Source of the DNA: CAG-533 sp963645165
Lineage (GTDB): Bacteria; Bacillota_I; Bacilli_A; RF39; UBA660
NCBI GenBank assembly: GCA_963645165.1
Contig: CAVIQT010000051.1
Location: 1 to 9,073 of the forward strand
Length of the DNA stretch: 9,073 nt
Reading direction: 5' to 3'
The first letter of the stretch is position 1. Each line of letters begins with the position of its first letter. Of this stretch, positions 1-7,129 are shown piece by piece. Both the position numbers and the translations under genes were made by a program. The notes below the pieces were generated by a model. That model was not told the DNA's origin. It did no database searches and worked only from the letters and a program-made list of their open reading frames with translations.

Positions 1-1722
1 TTAATTCTTTTTTCTTTGGTTTTAAATATAACCTTTAGTTTAATGACTAAAGATAATAATGCCAGTGGAGCAAATATTGTTATAGGTGATTTAAAATATC
101 AAATGATTATAAATGAAGTTGAATTAAATGAAAGTGTTGGAACTAAATTACCATCTAATACTATTATAGGTGATAGAATTATATTACTTAAAGCTGGTTT
201 AACAGAACAATTTGAAATAAATCTTATATCAAAAAATAACATTGATACTAAATATGAAATAACATATAAAGTATGTACTGATATAAATTGTACAAACTTT
301 ATAGATACGCCAAATACTATTGAAATAGCGTATCATAAAGATACACCAGATGTTAGTGGAATAATAAAATCAGGAAAATCAAAATCAATAACTCTTGTAA
401 CAGATAATCAGAGTGAAAATAATTATTATGTACAAGTAAATTTAAATGTAGGATACTCTCATAATGAGCTAGCATTAACTAATCAAATTACAAGTCAATA
501 TAAACTAGGTTCTTTAGAAGGCAATTTATCTATAATTGCTTACGTAGATGGAAAAGAAGTTAGTGGTTTTCCAAGTACTAGTGGATATATTATATCATCA
601 TCTACTTGTGAAACAAATGGTTCATCTGATGATAATATTGAAATAAAAGGATACTTTGATTGGATAAACTCAAAATGGGTAATAAATGTAAATAACATAT
701 CTAGTTCTGGAACTGTATGTAATATTAATTTTGAAACAGCACCACTACTTGCAGAAGCAATAAGAAAGAATTACCCAACTATTAGTGCACCAAAAACTAC
801 GCCTGGCTCTGCAGTATCTACAGCAAGCGAAGCAGTGCTTGCAGCAACCACTGATGATTATGGCACATCTTATTACTTTAGAGGAGCAGTAACCAATAAC
901 TATGTCCAGTTTGCAAATAAATGCTGGAGAATAGTAAGAATAACCGGAAATGGTGCGATAAAATTAGTGCTACATAATGATAATGTAAATAATGTAAGTA
1001 ATCCATGTAATGCATCAAACAATGATAAAAATGCCGCGTTTGCTAGACATTCTGGAACTATATATGTAAGCGTATTTAATTCTTCTTATGTTTACAATGC
1101 ATATGTTGGTTTCATGTATGGAACGCCAAACTCTAGTACATACGCGGCGGAACACGCTAATAAAGAAGATAGTATAGTTTTTACAAAATTGAAAACATGG
1201 TATAACACTTACATAAAAAGTTATGCCGATAAACTAGCTGATGTTATCTATTGTGGTGATAAAAGTACTAACTCTGGGGTTGGATATGGTATAAATGTTA
1301 CTACTTATTCTATATCAAAAAGAACAACAACTCCAACTCTTGTTTGTCCATATGATAACCTTGGTAGTAATTTGTCAAAATATACAAGTGAAGATACTGT
1401 CTATGGTAACGGCGCTTTAAATGGATATAAAGTTGGATTATTATCTGCAGATGAAATAGAATTTGCTGGTGGTGGTTATGAAACTATAAATAAATCATAT
1501 TATTTATATGAAAACGCTAGCGGAACTATTTGGTGGACTCTTACGCCATATGGAATGGCGGATACTTCATATGCCAGTGTTATGGGAGTTTTAAATGATG
1601 GAGCCATACATCTTAGGTATGTTGTGGATGATCTTGCCGTTCGTCCATCAATCGCTCTTATTCCTACAATCCAAATATCTATGGGGACTGGAACATCAAG
1701 TGATCCTTTTGTTGTAAATTAA
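1..1722 (+). CDS. Secreted/surface protein with C-terminal lectin-like (DUF6273-like) domain, 5' end missing
   Basis: The reading frame is open from base 1, so the true start lies before the window; the first residues (LILFSLVLNITFSL) look like the end of a signal peptide or membrane anchor. Counting from the TTG at 16, residues about 25-160 form a beta-rich region with a Cys87/Cys92 pair, and about 165-255 form a second beta-rich region with two further cysteines. An Ala/Ser/Thr-rich linker follows (about 258-283). The C-terminal domain starts at YYFRGAV (286), has aromatic-rich strands (CWRIVRI), a WW pair at 506-507 and VRPS at 542-545, and the protein ends in GTSSDPFVVN. The WW...VRP pattern resembles the DUF6273/formylglycine-enzyme or C-type-lectin-like surface domains common in gut Firmicutes; this is recalled resemblance, not an alignment. 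There is no LPXTG signal or C-terminal helix, so anchoring, if any, would be N-terminal. A ligand-binding or adhesin role is inferred. No clear terminator hairpin follows the stop codon. Confidence 0.75.
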   Translation, partial: LILFSLVLNITFSLMTKDNNASGANIVIGDLKYQMIINEVELNESVGTKLPSNTIIGDRIILLKAGLTEQFEINLISKNNIDTKYEITYKVCTDINCTNFIDTPNTIEIAYHKDTPDVSGIIKSGKSKSITLVTDNQSENNYYVQVNLNVGYSHNELALTNQITSQYKLGSLEGNLSIIAYVDGKEVSGFPSTSGYIISSSTCETNGSSDDNIEIKGYFDWINSKWVINVNNISSSGTVCNINFETAPLLAEAIRKNYPTISAPKTTPGSAVSTASEAVLAATTDDYGTSYYFRGAVTNNYVQFANKCWRIVRITGNGAIKLVLHNDNVNNVSNPCNASNNDKNAAFARHSGTIYVSVFNSSYVYNAYVGFMYGTPNSSTYAAEHANKEDSIVFTKLKTWYNTYIKSYADKLADVIYCGDKSTNSGVGYGINVTTYSISKRTTTPTLVCPYDNLGSNLSKYTSEDTVYGNGALNGYKVGLLSADEIEFAGGGYETINKSYYLYENASGTIWWTLTPYGMADTSYASVMGVLNDGAIHLRYVVDDLAVRPSIALIPTIQISMGTGTSSDPFVVN

Positions 1723-1768
1723 ATTATTAAACAAAATATATTTATATGTTGCATAACCTTTTTAATGG

Positions 1769-1797
1769 TAGACAAGTTAAATAAAATCTTTTAAAAT
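1769..1797 (+). promoter_or_regulatory. Predicted sigma-70/SigA promoter of the HdeD-like gene
   Basis: TAGACA (1769-1774) and TAAAAT (1792-1797) are separated by 17 bases, each one base from consensus. Transcription would begin near 1804, just before the ribosome-binding site GAAAGGAG (1805-1812), giving a very short leader to the ATG at 1822. The site lies in the 99-base gap after the surface-protein gene, which supports separate transcription. In A+T-rich DNA such matches are common, so this remains a prediction. Confidence 0.5.
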
Positions 1798-1821
1798 GAT
1801 AATAGAAAGGAGTTTTATATA

Positions 1822-2385
1822 ATGTTACAGAAGTTAAATAAGTTATATTTATCATCAATTATAATTTCTATATTAATGTTTATTTTAGGTTTAATTTTTA
1901 TTATTTTTCCTGATGTATCATTTACTACTATGACTTATGCTTTATCTGCTATACTTATAGTTAATGGAATTTATTTTATTGTTGATAAGGAATCTAGTAT
2001 ATTTTCATCAAGTTTCTTAACTTTAGGGGTTGTTGAGTTATTACTAGGAATTATTATGATATTTAATCCTGATATAGTTAAAACATTATTCCCAATCTTT
2101 GCTGGTATTGTAATTATTACTAAGGCTGCTTTAGATTTTAGATTAGCTATTTTATTATCTAAGTATGATATTAGTGGTTGGATATCTATGTTAATCACTT
2201 CAATAATATCTATAATTTGTGGTATCATCATTGTTATTAATCCAGAAATTGGTGCCCTTGCTCTTACTACTTCTCTAGGTATATTAATATGTGCTACATC
2301 AGTAAGCGGTATAATTGATACTATTATTGTTAAAAAGAATATTAAAGAGATAGTAAAGTTAATAGATAATAAAGAAACAAAGTAA
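1822..2385 (+). CDS. HdeD family (DUF308) six-helix membrane protein
   Basis: This 187-residue protein is almost entirely hydrophobic, with six predicted membrane helices at about 11-29, 35-53, 64-81, 87-105, 119-139 and 145-169. These form three repeats of a two-helix unit. Each first helix ends in a G-x(6)-P-[DE] motif (G23..P30-D31, G76..P83-D84, G134..P141-E142), which is the signature of the short-repeat DUF308/HdeD family. Its length matches the usual 180-200 residues. The C-terminal tail (KKNIKEIVKLIDNKETK) is basic and probably cytoplasmic. In enteric bacteria HdeD is tied to acid resistance; in Firmicutes the role is unknown, so only the family is assigned. The ATG at 1822 is chosen for the strong GAAAGGAG site nine bases upstream. 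The gene is monocistronic, with its own promoter and a terminator shared with the convergent TetR gene. Confidence 0.85.
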   Translation: MLQKLNKLYLSSIIISILMFILGLIFIIFPDVSFTTMTYALSAILIVNGIYFIVDKESSIFSSSFLTLGVVELLLGIIMIFNPDIVKTLFPIFAGIVIITKAALDFRLAILLSKYDISGWISMLITSIISIICGIIIVINPEIGALALTTSLGILICATSVSGIIDTIIVKKNIKEIVKLIDNKETK

Positions 2386-2413
2386 AAAGAGTTCAAATAT
2401 TGAACTCTTTTTT
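2384..2413. terminator. Bidirectional intrinsic terminator between HdeD-like and TetR genes
   Basis: A perfect 13-bp inverted repeat (AAAAAGAGTTCAA, loop ATA, then its complement) spans 2384-2412. It has a T run on the right and an A run on the left, so it can end transcription from both strands. It begins inside the stop codon of the HdeD-like gene and reaches the stop codon of the convergent regulator (2412-2414). Confidence 0.9.
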
Positions 2414-2981
2414 AAAGACTTATAATATCTTCTGGAATTAAAATATTTAAATAGTTAATTAATTCTTCTTTAGAGTATTTACCAGTTCCATTTATCCATT
2501 CTACACCTATATTAATAACGCCACCTAAGTAAAATTTTGCTATAACTTCTCTAGGTATTCTTGTTTTAATTTCATCTGTTTCTAATTTTTTTAATATATC
2601 ATTATTTACAACACTAAGTAAGATATCCATCATTATACTATTTCTATTATTTACCATAATGGTATTATAAATGTCTTTTTTATCTTCTATATGGTCTAAG
2701 AATAAACTAATTAGTTGAATATAGTAATCTCTAATATTTAAATATTTATTACTTTTTTCTAATTCTTTAACAAATTCTTCTTTTAAGTAATTTAAAAAAT
2801 CTTGCAAAAGTTCATATTTATCTTGGTAGTGAGCATAAAAAGTTGATCGATTAATTAATGCTTTAGTGCAGATATCTGATACTTTAATTTCTTCAAATTC
2901 TTTTTCTTTCATTAATTCAATTAAACTATTATATAAGACATTTTTAGTTTTAACCACCCTTAAATCAGTTTTTTCCTTCAT
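2412..2981 (-). CDS. TetR/AcrR family transcriptional regulator
   Basis: The 189-residue protein has an N-terminal TetR DNA-binding domain. Residues 12-30 form helix 1 (KTKNVLYNSLIELMKEKEF), and 32-60 hold the helix-turn-helix with the hallmark NRSTFYAHYQDKYELL. The remainder is helical and fits a TetR C-terminal ligand/dimer domain of the type with a conserved glycine turn near the end (YLGGVINIGVEW). Three in-frame starts are close together: GTG 2990, ATG 2987 and ATG 2981. I choose 2981 because GGTGAT (2986-2991), the 3' part of the full Shine-Dalgarno consensus, is correctly spaced for it and because relatives usually begin MKxKTDLR. The gene diverges from the MMPL transporter, the usual arrangement for a repressor controlling its neighbour and itself. 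The ligand cannot be read from the sequence. Confidence 0.88.
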   Translation of the reverse strand: MKEKTDLRVVKTKNVLYNSLIELMKEKEFEEIKVSDICTKALINRSTFYAHYQDKYELLQDFLNYLKEEFVKELEKSNKYLNIRDYYIQLISLFLDHIEDKKDIYNTIMVNNRNSIMMDILLSVVNNDILKKLETDEIKTRIPREVIAKFYLGGVINIGVEWINGTGKYSKEELINYLNILIPEDIISL

Positions 2982-2997
2982 AAACATCACCAGTTAA

Positions 2998-3003
2998 ATT
3001 ATA
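2998..3003 (-). promoter_or_regulatory. Predicted -10 box of the TetR gene
   Basis: On the minus strand this is a perfect TATAAT, but no good -35 hexamer sits 16-18 bases upstream (only T-rich sequence). Transcription would start near 2991, directly at the GGTGAT ribosome-binding site, giving a leader of about ten bases before the ATG at 2981. The weak -35 would suit low, regulated expression of a repressor. Confidence 0.35.
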
Positions 3004-3008
3004 AATCA

Positions 3009-3091
3009 AAAACATACAAAAGAAAAGATAACTACTAAAGTGTTGCTTATTATTGATACATAAATATAAAAGTGTTGGAAAACATACAAAA
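3009..3091. repeat. Two pairs of short direct repeats in the divergent promoter region (candidate operators)
   Basis: AAAACATACAAAA occurs at 3009-3021 and 3079-3091, exactly 70 bases apart. AAAGTGTTG occurs at 3037-3045 and 3069-3077, exactly 32 bases apart, close to three helical turns. The second copies of the two repeats are adjacent and create a small dyad, TGTT-GGAA-AACA (3073-3084 region). They surround the predicted promoters of both divergent genes. TetR proteins normally bind dyads, so the assignment as operator is inferred and the dyad is short. Confidence 0.4.
3043..3070 (+). promoter_or_regulatory. Predicted promoter of the MMPL transporter unit
   Basis: TTGCTT (3043-3048) and TATAAA (3065-3070) are separated by 16 bases. 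A second candidate, TTGGAA (3075-3080) with TATATT (3099-3104) at 18 bases, lies downstream. Either gives an untranslated leader of roughly 50-80 bases before the ATG at 3158. Both candidates overlap the direct repeats described separately, so a repressor bound there would block them. Confidence 0.4.
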
Positions 3092-3157
3092 ACAGGAATA
3101 TATTTATTCACTTTTTTATATGAGAATAATAGAATGTATGGCGAAGGAGAAATTTAT

Positions 3158-6100
3158 ATGAAAAAATTTGCTAAAAAAATATGTGAAAAGAAAAAGTTAA
3201 TCATATTTATATCTGCTATTTTATTAGTTTTATCTTTTGTTGGTATGTCATTAACTAAAGTTAATTATGATATTTTAGTATACTTACCAGAAGATATTGA
3301 AACTATAAAGGGTCAAAATATATTAACTGAAGATTTTGATATGGGTTCTTATTCCATTGCAGTTATAGAAAACAGTAGTGCGAAAGATATCCTAAAATTA
3401 GAAGAAAAGATTAAAGATGTTGATGGGGTAAATAATGTTGTATCTTTATATGATGTTATTGGTACTAATATTGATATTGATATATTGCCTAGTGAGATTA
3501 AAGAGCATTTCCATGAAGATAATACTGATATGTTATTTATTACCTTTGCAGGGGGTACATCTAGTGAGGGGACTATTAGTGCGGTTGAAGAGATTCGCAC
3601 ACTTGATGATAATTTAAATCTAGGTGGTATGAGTTCAATGGTTCTTGATACTATGAATCTATCTGAAAGTGAGATTACTATTTATATTATTATTGCAGTT
3701 ATATTATGTACTTTAGTATTAGAGTTATCTTTAGATTCATATGTTGCACCTATATTGTTATTACTTAATATTGGAGCTGCTATTTTAGTTAATTTAGGTA
3801 CTAATGTTTTTTTAGGACAAATATCTTATATTACTAAAGCTTTAGTTGCAGTTTTACAGTTAGGTGTTACGACAGACTTTTCTATTTTCTTATATCATTC
3901 TTATGAAGATAAGAAGAAAAGATATAAAGATAAAGAAGAGGCTATGTCAGAGGCAATATCAGAAACATTTACATCTGTTATTGGTTCATCACTTACAACT
4001 ATTGCTGGTTTCTTAGTATTATGTTTTATGCAGCTTACTTTGGGTAAAGATTTAGGTATTGTTATGGCTAAAGGGGTATTATTAGGTTTAGTATCTGTTC
4101 TTACTTTATATCCATGTTTAATTTTAACTTTTGATAAGTTATTAGAGAAAACTAAACATAAGAGTTTATCATTAAACTTTAATAAATTAAATACTTTTGT
4201 AGTTAAACATCATGTTATGTTATTTTGTATTTTCTTAGTATTAATTGTGCCTATGTATCTATCTTATCGTAAGTGTGAAGTTTATTATAAAATAGATAGT
4301 TCTTTACCAGATACTTTAGAAAGTATTAAAACAAATGAGTATTTAAAAGAACATTATAATATAGTTAGTCCTGAAATTATTTTATTAGATGCTAGTGATA
4401 AACCTAATAAAGTAAATGCTTTAACTGATGAACTTAGAAAAGTAGAAGGAGTAGATTTTGTCTTATCTTTTGATAAATTACAAGAATATGGTTTAACTGA
4501 AAATATGTTAGGCGAAGATATTTTAAAAGTATTTAAAAATGATAAGTATCAAATGATTTTAGTAAATTCTTTATATGAAGTAGCATCTGATGAGTTAAAT
4601 GATCAAATAACAGTAGTTAATAATATTGTTAAGAATTATGATGAAGATGCGATAGTAGCTGGTGAAGGACCTTTAATGAAGGATTTAATTACTACTAGTG
4701 ATACTGATTTTAATAATGTTAATATTTATTCTATAGTTATTATATTAATTATCTTATTATGTGTTTTAAAGAATATTTATTTACCAGTATTACTTATTGC
4801 GGCAATAGAGTTTGCAATATTTACTAATATGAGTATTTCATATTATAGTGGAGCAGTATTACCTTTTGTAGCGCCAATTGTTCTAGGTACTATTCAGTTA
4901 GGAGCTACTATAGATTATGCTATTTTACTTACAACTACATATAAGAGTAATAGAAAAGATATAAAAGATAAAAAAGAAGCAATGATTAAGACATTAAATT
5001 ATAATGGAGCATCTATTTTAACTAGTGGTTTGTGTTTCTTTGCAGCAACATTTGGTGTAGGTGCATATTCTGATATTGATATGGTTGGTTCATTATGTAC
5101 ATTAATTAGTCGTGGTGCTTTAATAAGTATGTTTGTTGTTATTACAGTTTTACCTGGAATATTATTAATAAGTGATAAATTATTTATCAAAGAAGGGAAG
5201 GATAATAGGATGAAAAAGAATAATAAAAAATTAGCAGTTTTAGCACTTAGTGCATTTATGATTAGTGCTGGAACATTAAATGTTAATGCTTTAACTAAAG
5301 TAGAAACAGTTTATGGTAAGTTAGATTCAACTGGAAAAAGTAAATCTGTTTATATAAATGAAAGATTATTAAATAGTTCTAAATTAAATAAAATAAATGA
5401 TTATACAGAACTTAAAAATATTTTAAATATTAATGGTGATGAAACTTATACTATTGATGGTAATAAAATAACTTGGGAAAGTAATGGTAATGATATTTTT
5501 TATCAAGGTAGTTATGAAAAGTCTTTACCTATAAATGTATCTATATCTTATAAGTTAAATGGAAAAGATATTAAGTTAGATGATTTATTAGGACAAAAGG
5601 GTAAAGTAGAAGTAACTATTAAATATGTTAATAATGATAAACATGTTGTTAATATAAATGGTAAGAGTGAAACTATGTATACACCATTTACTGTTATGTT
5701 TGGTACTATTTTACCAAGTGATGCTGAAAATATTAGTATTACTAATGGTAAAGTAATATCTACTGGTACTAAGAATGTAGTAGTTGCTCTTAGTGCACCT
5801 GGTTTATATGAAGACTTAAATATTGATTCTTTAAAGGATTTAAATAAGATTGTATTATCATATGAAACAGATAGTTTTGAACTTGCTTCTATGTATAATG
5901 TAGTTAGTCCTAAATTAATATCTAGTAGTGATATTAGTAAGTTAAATGAACTTGATAAAATATATAGTAAGACTAATGAATTAAGTGAAAGTATGGATTT
6001 AATTGATAATAGTACTATGAAGCTTAAAGATGGATCTAATACTTTAAAAGATGCTTTAGAATCATCTATTAATAATTTAAAGAGTGATAATAGTAATGCT

Positions 6101-6991
6101 TTAGATTCTGAAACAATAAATAGTATAGTATCATCTTCTGTAGCTGGTGTTAATGCTAAGTTTACTGATGAATATAAAAATAGTATTGAAGATAGCACTT
6201 GGAATATGGTTAAGGAAAGTTTAGCAAGTAGTACTGATGAAAATTTACAAGCTAGTGTTATAGAAAGTGTTACTAATAATTTAACTGATGCGATAACTAA
6301 ATATATTAAATTTAAGGGTATTGATATTGTAAATGATACTACTGTATGTTTAACTGCTACTAAAGCTTTAGAAGCAGAGGGTAAGAGTTTAGATGAAATG
6401 ACTGATGAACAAAAGTTAAGCTGTGCAAATGTTAATGAAGTTAATACTTTAAAGAGTATTTTAACTGAAAGTTATACTAATACTGCTAGTGAAGTTAGTT
6501 CTAAAGTAACTATGGGAGTAGCTGAAAAAGTATCTAAAAGCGTTGCTAGTAGTGCAAGCTATAGTGCTGCAGTAGAAACTGCTAAAAGTGTATCTGAAAG
6601 TGTTTCTGTTAATGTAGCAAATAGTGTTAAAATGGCTGCTACTAATACTTTTGCGACATCATTAAATACTTTATATGAAAATATATCTTTACTTGATAGT
6701 GGTATAAATGAATTATCTACAGGTATTACTAAGTTTAATAATGAAGGTATTAAAACTATTACTAACTTAGTTAATAATGATGTTAAAGATTTTTCTGAAA
6801 GATTAAGTAAGACTGTATCTTTAGGGGAAGATTATAAATCAGTAATGAATAATGGTAATCTTGATGATGATAGTGAAACTAGATTTGTATTAGTTGTTGA
6901 TGGGGAAAAGAAAGAAGAAACTAAAAAGGTATCTACTACAACTAAAACGAAGACATCATTATGGCAAAAAATTAAAAATATATTTAAATAA
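3158..6991 (+). CDS. MMPL/RND-family transporter fused in frame to a secreted coiled-coil-rich protein
   Basis: The 1277-residue ORF has two parts. Residues 1-684 are a full 12-helix MMPL exporter: helix 1 at about 12-32, an extracytoplasmic loop (33-168), helices 2-6 (169-325), helix 7 (about 350-368), a second loop (369-520) and helices 8-12 (523-672). The halves are duplicated: VDGV (88-91) and VEGV (429-432) lie at matching places in the loops, and the helix-4-type motif reads TTDF (Asp240) in the first half and TIDY (Asp586-Tyr587) in the second. In MmpL proteins these Asp/Tyr residues carry protons. Residues 685-1277 begin with a complete signal peptide and form a secreted partner, described separately. 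The ATG at 3158 is chosen for GAAGGAGA (3143-3150) and the typical MKKFAKKI start; the frame extends upstream to 3053 but without a ribosome-binding site there. The substrate is unknown: lipid, glycolipid or peptide export is the family range. The TetR gene opposite probably controls it. Confidence 0.85.
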   Translation: MKKFAKKICEKKKLIIFISAILLVLSFVGMSLTKVNYDILVYLPEDIETIKGQNILTEDFDMGSYSIAVIENSSAKDILKLEEKIKDVDGVNNVVSLYDVIGTNIDIDILPSEIKEHFHEDNTDMLFITFAGGTSSEGTISAVEEIRTLDDNLNLGGMSSMVLDTMNLSESEITIYIIIAVILCTLVLELSLDSYVAPILLLLNIGAAILVNLGTNVFLGQISYITKALVAVLQLGVTTDFSIFLYHSYEDKKKRYKDKEEAMSEAISETFTSVIGSSLTTIAGFLVLCFMQLTLGKDLGIVMAKGVLLGLVSVLTLYPCLILTFDKLLEKTKHKSLSLNFNKLNTFVVKHHVMLFCIFLVLIVPMYLSYRKCEVYYKIDSSLPDTLESIKTNEYLKEHYNIVSPEIILLDASDKPNKVNALTDELRKVEGVDFVLSFDKLQEYGLTENMLGEDILKVFKNDKYQMILVNSLYEVASDELNDQITVVNNIVKNYDEDAIVAGEGPLMKDLITTSDTDFNNVNIYSIVIILIILLCVLKNIYLPVLLIAAIEFAIFTNMSISYYSGAVLPFVAPIVLGTIQLGATIDYAILLTTTYKSNRKDIKDKKEAMIKTLNYNGASILTSGLCFFAATFGVGAYSDIDMVGSLCTLISRGALISMFVVITVLPGILLISDKLFIKEGKDNRMKKNNKKLAVLALSAFMISAGTLNVNALTKVETVYGKLDSTGKSKSVYINERLLNSSKLNKINDYTELKNILNINGDETYTIDGNKITWESNGNDIFYQGSYEKSLPINVSISYKLNGKDIKLDDLLGQKGKVEVTIKYVNNDKHVVNINGKSETMYTPFTVMFGTILPSDAENISITNGKVISTGTKNVVVALSAPGLYEDLNIDSLKDLNKIVLSYETDSFELASMYNVVSPKLISSSDISKLNELDKIYSKTNELSESMDLIDNSTMKLKDGSNTLKDALESSINNLKSDNSNALDSETINSIVSSSVAGVNAKFTDEYKNSIEDSTWNMVKESLASSTDENLQASVIESVTNNLTDAITKYIKFKGIDIVNDTTVCLTATKALEAEGKSLDEMTDEQKLSCANVNEVNTLKSILTESYTNTASEVSSKVTMGVAEKVSKSVASSASYSAAVETAKSVSESVSVNVANSVKMAATNTFATSLNTLYENISLLDSGINELSTGITKFNNEGIKTITNLVNNDVKDFSERLSKTVSLGEDYKSVMNNGNLDDDSETRFVLVVDGEKKEETKKVSTTTKTKTSLWQKIKNIFK
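5192..5212 (+). promoter_or_regulatory. Internal ribosome-binding site and ATG at the transporter/secreted-protein junction
   Basis: GAAGGGAAGG (5192-5201) lies eight bases before ATG 5210 and would serve as a ribosome-binding site for the second part of the ORF. The upstream frame runs through without a stop. One base fewer in the GGG run (5195-5197) would end the transporter at a TGA overlapping the ATG; one base more would end it at TAA-TAG just before the ATG. The site thus has the layout of a normal gene boundary that lacks only the stop codon. Confidence 0.6.
5210..6991 (+). other. Embedded secreted protein (signal peptide, beta-rich domain, helical stalk), probably translated separately
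   Basis: From ATG 5210 the product would be 593 residues. It opens with a textbook signal peptide: basic MKKNNKK, a hydrophobic LAVLALSAFMISAG core and a V-N-A cleavage site after residue 27 (fusion residue 711). Next comes a beta-rich region (fusion residues about 712-900) beginning TKVETVYGKLDSTGK. I recall this module in proteins encoded beside MMPL transporters in Firmicutes. The rest is Ser/Asn/Val-rich amphipathic helix with YhgE/Pip-like pieces (LKDGSNTL, LDSGINELSTGI). Cys1064 and Cys1089 of the fusion are the only cysteines in the helical part and could form a disulfide. The C-terminus (SLWQKIKNIFK) is basic and amphipathic, without a clear membrane helix. A role as an extracytoplasmic partner of the exporter is inferred from the context. 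It is unknown whether it is made alone, as the fusion, or both. Confidence 0.6.
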
Positions 6992-7017
6992 AAATTGGTT
7001 ATATAGCCAATTTTTTT
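6990..7017 (+). terminator. Intrinsic terminator of the transporter unit
   Basis: An imperfect hairpin (AAAAATTGGTT, loop ATAT, AGCCAATTTTT, one G-T pair) is followed by a run of seven T. It starts within the stop codon at 6989-6991. The A run on the left could also help termination on the opposite strand, but no gene approaches from that side. Confidence 0.85.
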
Positions 7018-7029
7018 ATGGTAGATTTT

Positions 7030-7098
7030 CTTAAAAGCTTACAGTTAAAAGTCTTAAAAATGTACGGCTAGAAGCCTTAAAAGCTTACGGTTCATATT
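7030..7098. repeat. Three tandem 23-bp repeats
   Basis: Units at 7030-7052, 7053-7075 and 7076-7098 each begin CTTAAAA and share a central TAC[AG]G[TC]T. Units 1 and 3 are identical over the first 17 positions except one (CTTAAAAGCTTAC-A/G-GTT); unit 2 differs more (CTTAAAAATGTACGGCT). The period of 23 is not a multiple of three, and frames through it hit stops, so it is non-coding. The array lies between the transporter terminator and the decayed ATPase gene. Its function is unknown. Confidence 0.75.
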
Positions 7099-7129
7099 GA
7101 TTTTAGAGGATATATTTGTTATTATTAAA

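Noticed and set aside
1500..1722. Diversity-generating retroelement variable region in the lectin-like C-terminus.
   Set aside because: The fold type fits such targets, but no reverse transcriptase, template repeat or clustered adenine-type codons (such as AAY) are present here.
1723..1768. Terminator after the surface-protein gene.
   Set aside because: The sequence is A+T-rich, but no stable inverted repeat with a T run is visible.
1971..2396. Open frame on the minus strand opposite the HdeD-like gene.
   Set aside because: Its hydrophobic translation mirrors the membrane codons on the other strand, and it runs over the shared terminator.
3053..3157. Upstream extension of the transporter ORF to a TTG at 3053.
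   Set aside because: It has no ribosome-binding site, overlaps the predicted promoter and repeats, and adds 35 residues unlike the family; ATG 3158 has a strong site.
5548..6198. Long open frame on the minus strand opposite the secreted part (216 codons).
   Set aside because: It arises from the codon pattern of the Ser/Asn/Leu-rich plus-strand gene; its translation is low-complexity and no ribosome-binding site or family is recognisable.
7030..7098. CRISPR array.
   Set aside because: The units are contiguous with no spacers, only three in number, and no cas gene is near.
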